Positions 38,543-48,198 of a DNA stretch of 64,000 nt are shown here, one piece after another. The notes beneath the pieces are model-generated. The model saw only the letters and a list, made by a program, of their open reading frames with translations, made no database searches and had not been told where the DNA came from. A program made the position numbers and the translations under genes. How positions within the stretch are numbered: the first letter of the stretch is position 1; each line of letters starts with the position of its first letter. Source of the DNA: Arenicellales bacterium. Its GTDB lineage: Bacteria; Pseudomonadota; Gammaproteobacteria; Arenicellales; JAJDZL01. Location: positions 682,001 to 746,000 of the forward strand of contig OY282380.1 in the NCBI GenBank assembly GCA_958295885.1, read 5' to 3'.

Positions 38543-38698
38543 CGAATTTGCCTTTACCTAACGCGGGTTGCTACCCTTTGGTGACACGGGTTTGGAGCGG
38601 TTTATTGTTCAGCTCCTGTTTCAGCATCCAAATTATTTTGTTCGCATTAACGAAACTGCGGCAGATTCGAACTGTCCACATTTGACCAGGATAAAAAA

Positions 38699-39859
38699 TC
38701 AAGTAACTTCATCATTAAGAATTTCAATATATCTCTGATAAGCGTAAACGCGGTTTCTCGAGTGACCAGTAATTTCAACCAGCACATTGAGTTTTTCCAA
38801 GCTATGTATGAGACGATTCGCCGCCGAATACTGAACATTCAGAAGCTCTTGTGCGCGCTTTACGTCGGTGAACGGCAGTTCATACAGACTTTTATGAAGT
38901 CGCAATGCATTTGCGGCAGTTTGACCCAGCTGAGTCAACAGGGTTTCTCCAACTTCCTCGCGTAGCGCAATAATGCGTTTTGCAATCCTTGCTGAGTGTT
39001 GAGCGCTTTCAGTGACAGCGCTTAGAAAAAATTTAATCCAAGTTCTCCAGTCTCCATAATCTCTTGTACCTTGCAATGCGTCGTAATATTGTTGCCGGCG
39101 CGCCTTCAAGTAAAGCGAAAGATAAAGAACTGGTTTGTGGAGAATTTGCATCTGATGCAACAACAGAGTTACTAGAAGTCTGCCAATTCTTCCGTTCCCA
39201 TCAAAATAGGGATGTATCGTCTCGAACTGCGCATGAACTAGCCCGACTTTAATGACTTGTGGAATTGAATCTTCAGCCTCAATAAAATTGATCAAGTCAT
39301 CCATACATTTCGAGACTTCGCTGGCTGGAGGAGGTACGAACGTTGCTGTTCTAATGTTGCCTTCCTGCGGACCAATCCAAACAAAATCATCGCGAAATTC
39401 ACCGGGCTTTAATTCTCCCCCACGCACGTCTTCTAGCAGAATTCGATGTGTTTCCGAAATGAGAGACGCAGTAATCTGCTGATTCTCTAGAGAGCGGATA
39501 CCGAATCTCAACGCTTTCACGTAATTTGAAACTTCGGGTAGATCATGTGGTTGACCAGGCACTAAAATGTTGGCTTCCTTTCTAATTAGGTCCAACAGCG
39601 TACTCTGCGTACCCTCAATTTGACTCGACAATACCGCCTCTTTGCAAACGAACATGTACACGAACATATCTGGATTAGGCAAAATCTGTATTGCTCCATC
39701 AAGCTTTCCGAGCGACAGTGCTGCTTGTGAGAGTAAGTATTGAAGATCATTGTCATACTCTATTTTTGGTGGTAATTTGTTCGGCAGGAAAGCTTCGAAA
39801 CCATTTTCGGAGTAAATAATTTTTCCGTGGCCTGAAGTTCTGTCGCGCAGGGTATTCAT
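38699..39859 (-). CDS. Fic-family adenylyltransferase, class II with C-terminal winged helix
   Basis: 386 aa. The Fic core HPYFDGNGRIGR at 216-227 holds catalytic His216 and phosphate-binding residues. An N-terminal Fic_N domain carries the inhibitory helix SSQIEGT (78-84), making it a self-inhibited class II enzyme that adds AMP to target proteins. A C-terminal helical/winged region (VKRAQELLNVQYSAANRLIH) is usual for this subgroup. No separate antitoxin gene is seen. Immediately beside a tandem repeat at 39.99-40.26 kb. Confidence 0.9.
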   Translation of the reverse strand: MNTLRDRTSGHGKIIYSENGFEAFLPNKLPPKIEYDNDLQYLLSQAALSLGKLDGAIQILPNPDMFVYMFVCKEAVLSSQIEGTQSTLLDLIRKEANILVPGQPHDLPEVSNYVKALRFGIRSLENQQITASLISETHRILLEDVRGGELKPGEFRDDFVWIGPQEGNIRTATFVPPPASEVSKCMDDLINFIEAEDSIPQVIKVGLVHAQFETIHPYFDGNGRIGRLLVTLLLHQMQILHKPVLYLSLYLKARRQQYYDALQGTRDYGDWRTWIKFFLSAVTESAQHSARIAKRIIALREEVGETLLTQLGQTAANALRLHKSLYELPFTDVKRAQELLNVQYSAANRLIHSLEKLNVLVEITGHSRNRVYAYQRYIEILNDEVT

Positions 39860-39987
39860 TTTGCTAACTTTAAAACTAATTGAAATGCCTTGTTACGAGA
39901 AATTGAAATTCACTTATGCTAGCGAGTGGATTTCTCACTAACAAAAGACAATACGATGTTGGAATTTACATGTTTAGACCGAATTAT

Positions 39988-40257
39988 ATTGTCAGCGAGT
40001 GAATATATGGACCTGTTAAGCGCTCCATATTGTCTAAATAAACAATATAAGCCCGGCTTCTTGTTCATATTGTCAGCGAGTGAACATACGGACCTGTTAA
40101 GCGCTCCATATTGTCTAAATAAACAATATGGGCCCGGCTTCTTGTTCATGTTGTCAGCGAGTAAACATATGGACCTGTTAAGCACTCCATATTGTCTAAA
40201 TAAACAATGTAAGTCCGATTTCTCGTTCATATTGTCGGGGAGTGAACATATGGATAA
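39988..40257. repeat. 81-bp tandem repeat, three full copies and a part
   Basis: Units begin at 39988, 40069, 40150 and (partial) 40231, exactly 81 bp apart. Each holds the inverted repeat CCATATTGT-ctaaataa-ACAATATGG (perfect in copy 2, weakened in 1 and 3) and a second short pair GTTCA ... TGAAC. Differences among the three full copies are nearly all transitions. As 81 is divisible by three, both strands stay open through the array (27-residue repeats), but neither translation resembles a protein. It could be a protein-binding array, a source of structured RNA or a miniature element. Confidence 0.85.
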
Positions 40258-40583
40258 ATTAATTCGGTAATCAGCCGAAGAATGTTCGACGGAAAAATTA
40301 AAGCAGCAGCAGCAAAATTCAAACCATATTGGGAAATTCGATCAGCTGCGGTTTCAGCGTAATTTAATAGCTGTTGAGGGTAACGGAGGGATTCAAGGGA
40401 GTTCGAACAATCTTCGTAGCAGTTTCAAATTCGACTGCAGAATCTTTTTGAGGTTCCAGTAAAAACTCACCGTTTTACTCGCGGATATTCTTAACGTACG
40501 CATTCAGACTTAATTGATCGGTAAAAGATGACCGTGAAAATAAATTCCCAAGCTCCAGAAAATGCATTTCGCTGACTAAAGCA
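40258..40583. other. Spacer right of the repeat array
   Basis: About 325 bp with no supported gene or RNA signal. Confidence 0.3.
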
Positions 40584-40973
40584 TTGAAGTTGATTCCGGA
40601 CGAATATATGTCGCAATCTAAGCTTGATTCGAACATATGGATTGACAGCTTCGTATCCAACATCAACAAAGCAGATAACGGAAAGCCGTTGCCTCGTCGT
40701 TTTTTGGAGTGTTGGGAAATTTCTGCTGAGGCACTGCGCCAAATTAGAAAATTCTCCTACTCCGTCGCAAAAATGTGGCAATTGCCTGAAGCGCAACTTA
40801 TGGCCGCCAATTTGGAACCCTTTCTGTTAGACGCGTTTTGTGAAGTCAGTAGTCAGCATCTTTGCAGATGCAATGATTTATTTGTCTTTCGTATCGATCT
40901 GCTTCAATGGAATAACAAACAGGTGCAACTTATGCCGAATGCGGCGGCCATTCGCGCATTGGCTGTTCAGTAA
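40584..40973 (+). CDS. Unrecognised small ORF
   Basis: 129 codons from a TTG. The central part (LPRRFLECWEISAEALRQIR and FLLDAFCEVSSQHLCRCN) has a protein-like, amphipathic composition, but I recognise no family and there is no clear ribosome site. May be the degraded remnant of a gene. Confidence 0.25.
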   Translation: MKLIPDEYMSQSKLDSNIWIDSFVSNINKADNGKPLPRRFLECWEISAEALRQIRKFSYSVAKMWQLPEAQLMAANLEPFLLDAFCEVSSQHLCRCNDLFVFRIDLLQWNNKQVQLMPNAAAIRALAVQ

Positions 40974-41484
40974 GCAATTTTTGTTGAAACAGGAACAGAA
41001 GCACAATTCACTTTCCAATCTTTTGAGCGCATTGCGTCAACCATCTAAATATGGCTCAATTGCAATTGAGTGTTGAATATATAAAGAGCGGAGTTCACCG
41101 CTTCATCTTTTTGCAGAATGACAATAGTCGCGATTAACGCTTCAACATGCTTATTCGACGAACTGGAAACCCCTTCCTTCATCGGAAGATCGGCTTGATG
41201 GACTGAAATTCTCCGAATCTTCAATAAAATGCGTCTCCAATAAGGTTACGCACCTTGAACGAAGTCTGGAATTTCAGGTAACAAATTAATCGTACGGATT
41301 CTTCACTGCATCAATGTTCAATCACCAGCAGAGAAAATTCTGCAGGCACACAACCGTCACTGTCCCGAAGTGATACAGGTATCAAATATTCCCGAGTTCT
41401 TGAAAGTGCTGACGAAGGCAGGAACCGAGATCCCTGCTCCACATCGCGAACACCAGTGCTCGCTGCCGTCTCCAAATAACTTAA
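40974..41484. other. Gap without supported features
   Basis: 511 bp of sequence with only short frames on both strands. Nothing recognisable. Confidence 0.3.
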
Positions 41485-42294
41485 CTAATCTTCTCGTCGA
41501 TAAACTTCAGGAACGAAAGTCTGGTCGGACATTGGCGGTCGAACATAGCCAATTCCTTCTATTCGCGCGGGTAATTCAATCGGTTCAGGGGTTAAGTCAT
41601 CGTATGGAATCATCTCCAACAAATGCCGAATACAATTTAACCTAGCCTTTCTTTTATCGTCTGAGTTGACAACAAACCAAGGTGCCTGCTTGATGTCAGT
41701 GTGTGCAAACATTCGGTCTTTAGCTCGAGAATATTCCACCCAGCGAGTCCGAGATTCCAAGTCCATCGGTGAAAGTTTCCAGCGCTTATGCGGCTCCTCT
41801 AATCGGCTCATGAATCGTTTCTCCTGTTCCTCGTCAGAGACTGAGAACCAGTATTTGATCAAAGTAATGCCGGACCGAACCAGCATACGCTCAAATTCCG
41901 GACAGGAACGCATGAACTCACGATAGTCTCCATCAGTACAAAATCCCATGACCCGCTCAACACCAGCCCTGTTGTACCAACTGCGGTCAAACAGTACAAT
42001 TTCACCCGCGGCAGGCAGATGTGCAGTGTATCGCTGGAAATACCATTGTGTTTTCTCTCGTTCCGTGGGTGCTGGCAAGGCGACAACACGACAGATTCTA
42101 GGGCTTAAATGCTGAGTTATACGCTTTATCACGCCCCCTTTACCGGCTGCGTCACGTCCTTCAAAGACGACAACAACTTTTAACCCTGATTCTTTGACCC
42201 ATTCCTGCAACTTGACGAGCTCGAGTTGCATCCGAAAAAGCTCTTTTTCATAAATTGACTTTTTGATTCGTTTTATTTTGGTTTTCATACTCAA
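41485..42294 (-). CDS. ppk2: Polyphosphate kinase 2 family
   Basis: 269 aa, single-domain PPK2 that uses polyphosphate to phosphorylate nucleoside diphosphates (or the reverse). Walker A FEGRDAAGKGG at about 44-54, Walker B IVLFDRSWYNRAGVERV at 99-115, and the lid region RWKLSPMDLESRTRWVEYSRAKD are complete. Length fits class I. Stands alone between two poorly conserved gaps, suggesting an independent energy/stress gene. Confidence 0.93.
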   Translation of the reverse strand: MSMKTKIKRIKKSIYEKELFRMQLELVKLQEWVKESGLKVVVVFEGRDAAGKGGVIKRITQHLSPRICRVVALPAPTEREKTQWYFQRYTAHLPAAGEIVLFDRSWYNRAGVERVMGFCTDGDYREFMRSCPEFERMLVRSGITLIKYWFSVSDEEQEKRFMSRLEEPHKRWKLSPMDLESRTRWVEYSRAKDRMFAHTDIKQAPWFVVNSDDKRKARLNCIRHLLEMIPYDDLTPEPIELPARIEGIGYVRPPMSDQTFVPEVYRRED

Positions 42295-42883
42295 TTTCCT
42301 GCAAGATTTATTTTAAGATGTCCCCCAACACACAGAATTCTTAGTATGCGAAAATATCCGATCCTTCGAAACTCAGCGATCTTTCAAACGCTTCAACATC
42401 CAAGAGGAAAATGAATTTTGGCGATTCGAATTCTTCGAAATTCCACTGAAACCTAGTATAGCATTAAATCACTGATTCAATAGGGAGCGCGTCTGGTGCT
42501 GTCCGGCCGACCGCGGAGTCGTAGACGTACCTTCATCACTTTGAGGCGCACCCCGTTTCAGCGAATGCAAAATCCATATTGCTGACCGCGCGATGTCGAC
42601 TCAACTGCTGGCGCGTTACGCGGCATGGATGAAGGCGAAAGGAACTCCCACACTTACGAACAAGGAAGCTCTGCTGAATCTGGATCCGCGTAAATTCAGC
42701 GCTCAATTTCAATTGAGCCCAAAATTCAGACTTCGTTACTCCTAAATCTAGATGCATAATACCATCCAACCCATTAAAATCATTGATTTAAATCTTTCGA
42801 TGTTCATCAAATCGGACCCCAATAGCTCGACTGCTTATGAGGATGAGAAATTCTTTCTATCGAAACACATCTATTTCTGCCGA
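42295..42883. other. Gap with a 50-codon gene-like tail
   Basis: A plus-strand frame at 42593-42745 reads MSTQLLARYAAWMKAKG, then TLTNKEALLNLDPRKFSAQF, ending in TAA. Composition is protein-like and the frame stays open slightly further upstream, as if it were the end of a truncated gene. Family not recognised. The rest shows nothing. Confidence 0.3.
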
Positions 42884-43447
42884 TCAGTAAACTACAAACT
42901 GATTCCTCGACAGACAAAGCGGCCATCGGCCTCGTTCAAAGATTTCAATTTTTCGCAGAAACACTCTGCTGTGATTCCTTGCTGCCACCATCTCGAGCGC
43001 ATAAAGGTAACTGGTTTCAAGCGCACTGCCCGCACCTACTTTGGGCAGATACCGATCAAAATTGCCCAGTCTTTCGTTGGCAAGGTTCATGACATGTTCC
43101 GCAATTTGATCAAGAATTCGTTTTAGGTAACTTTCAACTGCATCATTCAGATCATGAGAAGTTACGAAATCACGCAACCTCTCGCGATTTTTTTCTTCTA
43201 TTAAGAACCAGTTGGGATCAAATTGACTCTTAATGCAATCTACCGCTTCCTTATCTGTGCGCACGTATCGAATTTTGTCGCAGTCGATGCCCGCCTGATC
43301 AAGATAATCCGATACGGAGACAGAATCTGAACCTGTAGTCGGCTCACCAATGCGCGAAAACCAATTGATGGTTTGGACGTATTCAAGCACCTCGGCAATC
43401 AATTCATCCGACTGCACAGACAGGCGCTGACTAGGAACCTGCTCCAC
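42884..43447 (-). CDS. Unknown protein, last gene of the 43-51 kb operon
   Basis: 187 aa, predicted mostly helical and acidic, with a GTG start overlapping the 3' end of the gentisate dioxygenase gene by 17 bp. That overlap argues for translational coupling and a real gene. No motif, signal peptide or membrane segment is visible. Might be a small accessory protein or a lyase-like step after ring cleavage, but nothing in the sequence shows this. Confidence 0.5.
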   Translation of the reverse strand: MEQVPSQRLSVQSDELIAEVLEYVQTINWFSRIGEPTTGSDSVSVSDYLDQAGIDCDKIRYVRTDKEAVDCIKSQFDPNWFLIEEKNRERLRDFVTSHDLNDAVESYLKRILDQIAEHVMNLANERLGNFDRYLPKVGAGSALETSYLYALEMVAARNHSRVFLRKIEIFERGRWPLCLSRNQFVVY

Positions 43448-44480
43448 CTCGCAATTCTCTCCACAAACCTAATTTTTCTTGCACGGGCCGATCCGAAAAG
43501 CTAAACAAATAACAGTCGCTGTCGGCGACGTGACGAACTGGCATCCAGCTGGGAACTACGAATGTATCTCGCTCGCTCCATTCCATCGTGGCGCCTCCAA
43601 TCACGGACTGACCGTTTCCTTCTACAACGGAAAATACCGTGGAATCAGTGGAGCGGTATTCCGCAGTTTCGAACCTTGCTGGCAGCAGCTGCATATTCGT
43701 TGCCATGGTCGGCATGGCATAGTCCCCGGTTACAGGGTTGATATATTTGGATTTCAGTCCATGACATTCATCCCACTGTTCAGTGGCTCGCATTCGGTTC
43801 AAAGATTCCCGCGTTCGCGTGTACGGATAATTGAAAACAGGCGAAGTAGGAGTCGTACTTTCAAATCCAACGGGCAGCAATCCCGAGCCATATCTAGCCA
43901 AAGCATCTCCCGCGGGTCTAGTCTGAGGAAATACTTCATCCGGGTATTTTTCGAAAAACGAGGCGTCCAGCATCGTGACCAGGGGAATATCCAATCCATC
44001 CAACCAAATCATCGGTTCGTCACTTTCATTCCCGTGGTCGTGCCAAGCCCACGACGGCGTGATTACAAAATCACCTTCTTCCATGATCGTTTTTTCGCCG
44101 TCAACAGCGGTAAATGCACCGCTGCCTTCCACGATAAACCGAAGGGCAGATTGACTGTGACGGTGTGCAGGTGCGATTTCACCCGGCAAAATCAACTGCA
44201 GTCCTGCATATAAGGTTTCCGTAATTCTGGATTCTCCTGACATACCGGGATTTTCCAGAATCAGAACGCGGCGTTCCGCCTGTTTAGCAGTGATCAATTC
44301 ACCAGACTCCATCACGAGCGGACGAACTTCATCGTATTTCCAAATTGCCGGCTGACAGCGAGTTTCAGGAGTGGGTGTAATCAAGCTGGACAGCACCGTC
44401 CAAAGCGGTGCTAAACCATAACTGGGCAGGCGGGAGTAAAACTCTTGCAATTCCGGGGTGTCAGGTACTGAGATCGCCAT
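43431..44480 (-). CDS. Gentisate 1,2-dioxygenase
   Basis: 349-aa bicupin that opens gentisate to maleylpyruvate with Fe(II) and O2. LPGEIAPAHRHSQSALRFIV supplies iron ligands H106 and H108. The motif WAWHDHGNESDEPMIWLDGL supplies the third His and the family's GLD segment. The N-terminal LPSYGLAPLWTVL and second cupin (SWMPVRHVADSDCYLFSFSD) are kept. Its product would be isomerised by the zeta-class GST at 16-16.7 kb. Preceded within 15 bp by a di-iron oxygenase gene. Confidence 0.9.
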   Translation of the reverse strand: MAISVPDTPELQEFYSRLPSYGLAPLWTVLSSLITPTPETRCQPAIWKYDEVRPLVMESGELITAKQAERRVLILENPGMSGESRITETLYAGLQLILPGEIAPAHRHSQSALRFIVEGSGAFTAVDGEKTIMEEGDFVITPSWAWHDHGNESDEPMIWLDGLDIPLVTMLDASFFEKYPDEVFPQTRPAGDALARYGSGLLPVGFESTTPTSPVFNYPYTRTRESLNRMRATEQWDECHGLKSKYINPVTGDYAMPTMATNMQLLPARFETAEYRSTDSTVFSVVEGNGQSVIGGATMEWSERDTFVVPSWMPVRHVADSDCYLFSFSDRPVQEKLGLWRELRGGAGS

Positions 44481-44494
44481 GATTTTCAGACGGA

Positions 44495-45202
44495 CTAAGC
44501 TCCTGCCATGGGAAGCTGCAGCTTAAATCGACCACCGATGACGGCCGCAATCCGATTGGCGTAATCTTCTGCCATGGCTTCGTTCGTTCTTTGCTTGATG
44601 CCCCATTTTCGAAAAATTCGATTGTTCTCAGAATTCGGCCGGCCAAAAAACTTGTGCATCATCGGATAGTAGCGATCAACTACGTCCTGAACTTCAGTTC
44701 GACCTTTCTCGGTTTCGAGAAGTTCTTCAGTAAAGTCCAATCCGAACTGCACGTGAAATTTCTCTTCTGGCATTGTCATTCTAGCTAGTTTTCTAAGTGG
44801 AATAAAGCTGCAGCGTATCAAATCCTCCACTTGAATGACTTCAGCCATGTCTGCCAAGATTTTAATCACGCAAAATTCAGTCCAGGTGTTCAGATCAAAC
44901 TCAAAGATCGAAAGTGGCCGCTTGTGTTCGGGAGTCATCCGTTTCGTTTCAATTCCCATTTCACGGCCCAAATCACTAAAACGCACATGATGACCATATT
45001 CTTCCATTGCAACGCGGCAGGTCAGCCATTTCGCATACGGTGAAGGAGCAAGCGCAACGGCCGGCTCATCGAATACCCTGGCTCCATGAAGTTCATTCAC
45101 GGCGTGACTGATCACGATCTTTTCTACAGCAGTCCGAAATTCTTCCGGTGCCTGCTGATACTGCTCAACTGTCGTAATTTCCGTGCCTGGTTCAATGCTC
45201 AT
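44495..45202 (-). CDS. PaaA/PaaC-like ferritin-fold di-iron protein
   Basis: 235 aa of the phenylacetyl-CoA epoxidase (PaaA/C) superfamily. Two carboxylate-His motifs, MEEYGHH (E68, H71) and PEEKFH (E147, H150), plus E37 and acidic residues in ADMAEVIQVED, outline a complete di-iron site, as in catalytic PaaA rather than structural PaaC. Only one such subunit is encoded, unlike the PaaABCDE complex. A plant-type reductase gene two places upstream could supply electrons. Likely an oxygenase on a CoA ester or acid feeding gentisate dioxygenase (inference). Confidence 0.78.
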   Translation of the reverse strand: MSIEPGTEITTVEQYQQAPEEFRTAVEKIVISHAVNELHGARVFDEPAVALAPSPYAKWLTCRVAMEEYGHHVRFSDLGREMGIETKRMTPEHKRPLSIFEFDLNTWTEFCVIKILADMAEVIQVEDLIRCSFIPLRKLARMTMPEEKFHVQFGLDFTEELLETEKGRTEVQDVVDRYYPMMHKFFGRPNSENNRIFRKWGIKQRTNEAMAEDYANRIAAVIGGRFKLQLPMAGA

Positions 45203-45219
45203 TGGCGGTGTCTCTTCAT

Positions 45220-46176
45220 TTATGTCAAAGGTTCGGAGTTGAATGATTCCAGATCAGTGGTTAATTCTGCATACAGTGGACGAAATTGGTCTTCTGAAAG
45301 AGCATGAAGTGCCGATAAATCCCAACCGCTTTCCTCGACCTCCAGAGTGCGAACAGGCCGCGGCTGTGAAAAAAGAAAGACTTCACGGCCACGCACTCCA
45401 AAAAGCTGTCCGGAAACCGTACCCGCGAATTCCGAGCTCAGCCAAGAAGCAACAGCTGCTACATAGCTGGGATCGACGCGAAGCGCGCGTTCTTTATATT
45501 TCGCCTGCTCTTCGTTGGCTGGAATGATCATTTCCGTGACGCGTGAACGGGCAAATGGTGCAATTGCGTTTACCGTGATTTTCGTACGAGCCAGATCCAA
45601 AGCTGCAGCTCGAGTCAATCCCATCAAACCACTCTTTGTACTTGCGTAAGCAGACTGACCGTAGTTTCCATAAAATCCTGCAGTTGAAACGATATTGATC
45701 ACTCTCCCCCAAGAATATGGGTCTCCGTCCGGAGCCTGTTTCGCTTGCCCTCGAAGTATCGGAGATGCCGCAGCCAGAATATAGTAAGCCCCTGCAAGAT
45801 TGACGCGGACAACTTCATCAAAGTCAGCAGACTTAGCTTTGAAAATGAAGTGATCGCGCAGAATGGCCGCATTGTTGACTACGATATCAAGTCGCCCCCA
45901 GCTTTCAATCGCGCTTCGAACCGCTTTGTGTGCTGATTCAGGGCTTCCAACATCTAAAAATTTTCCGACAGCATGATCACCAAGGCGACTGACTGCTTCT
46001 TTCAGCACTGAATCATCTGGACAAGTGCCATCTATTCCCGCTCCATTGTCAGCAATTGCAACTTTTGCACCTCGCTGAACAAAGTCTTCAGCGATTGCAT
46101 ATCCGATTCCGCGAGCGCCACCTGTAATCAGTGCAACTCGTCCATCCAGCATCATAGAACCGTCTGTCATATTCAT
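45220..46176 (-). CDS. Short-chain dehydrogenase/reductase
   Basis: 318 aa. NAD(P) motif TGGARGIGYAIAE, NNAAILRD, catalytic Ser ahead of YASTKSG (Tyr and Lys), and an extended C-terminal part as in MFE-2/17-beta-HSD4-type 3-hydroxyacyl-CoA dehydrogenases (VTEMIIPANEEQ, QLFGVRGREVFLF). The start codon overlaps the reductase stop by 4 bp (ATGA), showing tight coupling. A dehydrogenation of a hydroxylated acid or CoA intermediate is probable. Confidence 0.85.
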   Translation of the reverse strand: MNMTDGSMMLDGRVALITGGARGIGYAIAEDFVQRGAKVAIADNGAGIDGTCPDDSVLKEAVSRLGDHAVGKFLDVGSPESAHKAVRSAIESWGRLDIVVNNAAILRDHFIFKAKSADFDEVVRVNLAGAYYILAAASPILRGQAKQAPDGDPYSWGRVINIVSTAGFYGNYGQSAYASTKSGLMGLTRAAALDLARTKITVNAIAPFARSRVTEMIIPANEEQAKYKERALRVDPSYVAAVASWLSSEFAGTVSGQLFGVRGREVFLFSQPRPVRTLEVEESGWDLSALHALSEDQFRPLYAELTTDLESFNSEPLT

Positions 46177-47183
46177 CTAACCTGATCTGCGTCAGTAAAA
46201 AATGGGTCCGCGTGTATGTTCATCGCATCAAGTCCTAATTTCAATAACACTTCGGTACAAGTTTCCACCATCGGCGGCGGACCTGCCAAATAGGCTTTGA
46301 AGCCCGGGTCACATCGAAAATCAGCTTCAAGGACTGCTGAAAGCAATCCCATTTTATATTCAGTCTGGGATGCTTTTGCTTCCGATAAAACTGGAAAGTA
46401 ATGAAAATCTGTTCGCTTATCCTGCAAACTCTCGAAAATTTCCGATCGAAAAACATCCGGTTCGTCGCGAACGCCGTGATAGAGATAGACGGACTGATCT
46501 GATTGACTTTTGAGCGCTTCCAAAACGATGGGCTGAACTGCAGAAAGCCCCGAACCGCCTGCAACTGCCAAGATCGGTCCCTCGTGCTGTTCCCGATAGA
46601 ACATGTTTCCATGCGGCCCTTCAAGCTCCAGCGATTCTCCCACGCTCAGATATTTCCAAATGAAGCTGCTGACCAGTCCCCCATTAATTTTTCGGATATA
46701 GAATTCCAGCTCCCCATTTTGGAATCCTGCCATCGAGTACTCGCGCCGAGGATAGCCAACAAAATTCAGATAAACGAACTGACCCGATGAAAACTCGAAA
46801 GGCATGTTTTCTTGAATCTTCACCTTGATGCTGATAATGTCTTCAGTGAGTTTTTCGATTTTGGAGACGGTTCCAGTGATGTTCAATACTGGATGCATGG
46901 CCACATCATCCAGTTCACACCAGGACACCTCGCAGTCCGACCAAGGAACTGCGCGGCAGGCTAGAATGAGTCCGTCGGAATACTCGAAAGGAGACAGGGC
47001 AAATTTGGAATAAGGAGAAAGTTCAACTTCTCCAGAATGAAGGTGAGATTTGCATCCGCCACAATTTCCGGCGCGGCAGCCGTGCGGGTAGTCAATTCCC
47101 AGCGCCAGCGCAGTCTCAAGGATCGTAGACCCGATTTCTACATCGATGGTTCGTTCAGCCTGACGGATATATACGCTGAACAT
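46173..47183 (-). CDS. Oxygenase reductase: plant-type 2Fe-2S, FAD, NAD domains
   Basis: 336 aa. N-terminal ferredoxin with C36, C41, C44 and C76 (HGCRAGNCGGCKSH ... LILACRA), a flavin domain (RREYSMAGFQNG) and a nucleotide domain (ILAVAGGSGLSAVQPIVLEAL) as in BenC/PaaE-class reductases. It should move electrons from NAD(P)H to the di-iron protein encoded two genes downstream. It is not BoxA, which has bacterial-type 4Fe-4S domains. Confidence 0.88.
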   Translation of the reverse strand: MFSVYIRQAERTIDVEIGSTILETALALGIDYPHGCRAGNCGGCKSHLHSGEVELSPYSKFALSPFEYSDGLILACRAVPWSDCEVSWCELDDVAMHPVLNITGTVSKIEKLTEDIISIKVKIQENMPFEFSSGQFVYLNFVGYPRREYSMAGFQNGELEFYIRKINGGLVSSFIWKYLSVGESLELEGPHGNMFYREQHEGPILAVAGGSGLSAVQPIVLEALKSQSDQSVYLYHGVRDEPDVFRSEIFESLQDKRTDFHYFPVLSEAKASQTEYKMGLLSAVLEADFRCDPGFKAYLAGPPPMVETCTEVLLKLGLDAMNIHADPFFTDADQVR

Positions 47184-47241
47184 GGAATTCTCAAAACTCT
47201 TCTGTAATCGACAGTCAGTTCAGACGAACAGCAACGAAAAC

Positions 47242-48129
47242 TTATTTTTGTCTATTCAGATTGAATTTTTCTCTGGCGGCATCAGGCCCGACTACCTCCG
47301 CTCCCAGCATTTCCACAATTTTCACTGCCTTTTCAACGAGCTGTCCGTTGCTCGCAAATACACCTCTTTCAAGATAGAGATTGTCCTCCAATCCAACACG
47401 AACATGACCTCCTAGCAGCACGGCCTGCGCAACCATTGGCATCTGATGTCGGCTGATGCCAAATGCGGTCCAATTCGCACCTTCGGGAAGCATGTCCCGC
47501 ATGTTTTTCATTGCTGCAGTCGTAGCTGGCGCTCCATAAGGAATCCCCAAACAGATCTGATAGAGCGGCGGTTCGTCAATCAAGCCATCTGCAACCATCC
47601 TGTTGGCCATCCAAACATGTCCCGTATCGAATACTTCCAGTTCTGGCTTAACTCCGAGCTTCCTGATGTGCTGAGCTGCGATTCGCAAATGAGCGGGAGT
47701 GTTGATCATCAGTAAATTGCCTTCGCCAAAATTCATCGTGCCACAGTCTAAAGAGCAGATTTCTGGAAGCAGCAAGTCAACATGAGACACCCGCTCCTCG
47801 GGCATAACAAAATCCGTACCGGGTCCAGGGTCGGTTGGAACTTCATCGCCGACGACATAGTCACCTCCCATTCCTGTCGTGAGATTGAGCACCACGTCGA
47901 CGCCAGAACTGCGCACTCGATCCACTACTTCTGTGAACGCATCGTGATCTCGATTCCCTGCTCCAGTTTTGGGATCTCGAACATGAATGTGAGTGATTGC
48001 CGCTCCGGCATTGGCCGCTTCTATACATGCATCCGCAATCTGTTTCGGCGTAATCGGAAGATTTGGATGCTTGTGCTGAGTTTCACCCGCTCCAGTCACC
48101 GCACACGTAATAACAACTTCCTGATTCAT
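47242..48129 (-). CDS. Beta-keto acid cleavage enzyme (BKACE, DUF849)
   Basis: 295 aa from ATG 48129. An AGGAG 6 nt upstream decides this start over a TTG at 48144. [17 protein letters not shown] contains the zinc-binding Hx[10 protein letters not shown] and the later [15 protein letters not shown] complete the active site. BKACEs condense a beta-keto acid with acetyl-CoA to give a CoA ester plus acetoacetate; members include the dehydrocarnitine-cleaving enzyme, which yields betaine. With an MttB protein next door, a quaternary-amine substrate such as 3-dehydrocarnitine is attractive (inference). Confidence 0.88.
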   Translation of the reverse strand: MNQEVVITCAVTGAGETQHKHPNLPITPKQIADACIEAANAGAAITHIHVRDPKTGAGNRDHDAFTEVVDRVRSSGVDVVLNLTTGMGGDYVVGDEVPTDPGPGTDFVMPEERVSHVDLLLPEICSLDCGTMNFGEGNLLMINTPAHLRIAAQHIRKLGVKPELEVFDTGHVWMANRMVADGLIDEPPLYQICLGIPYGAPATTAAMKNMRDMLPEGANWTAFGISRHQMPMVAQAVLLGGHVRVGLEDNLYLERGVFASNGQLVEKAVKIVEMLGAEVVGPDAAREKFNLNRQK

Positions 48130-48198
48130 TGTTTCTCCTGTCAATGGATGTCTTCTCTATATCCTACGTTGTTCTGCTATTCAGCTTCGAATAATGAC

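Noticed and set aside
39926..40270. Tandem repeat array read as a 114-residue repetitive protein or as CRISPR
   Set aside because: Units are contiguous 81-mers with no unique spacers, so not CRISPR. Both strands are open simply because 81 is divisible by three, and neither translation has a ribosome site or familiar composition.
46173..47183. BoxA reductase for the box pathway
   Set aside because: Cysteine spacing is C-x4-C-x2-C plus a distant C (plant-type 2Fe-2S). BoxA has bacterial 4Fe-4S ferredoxin motifs.
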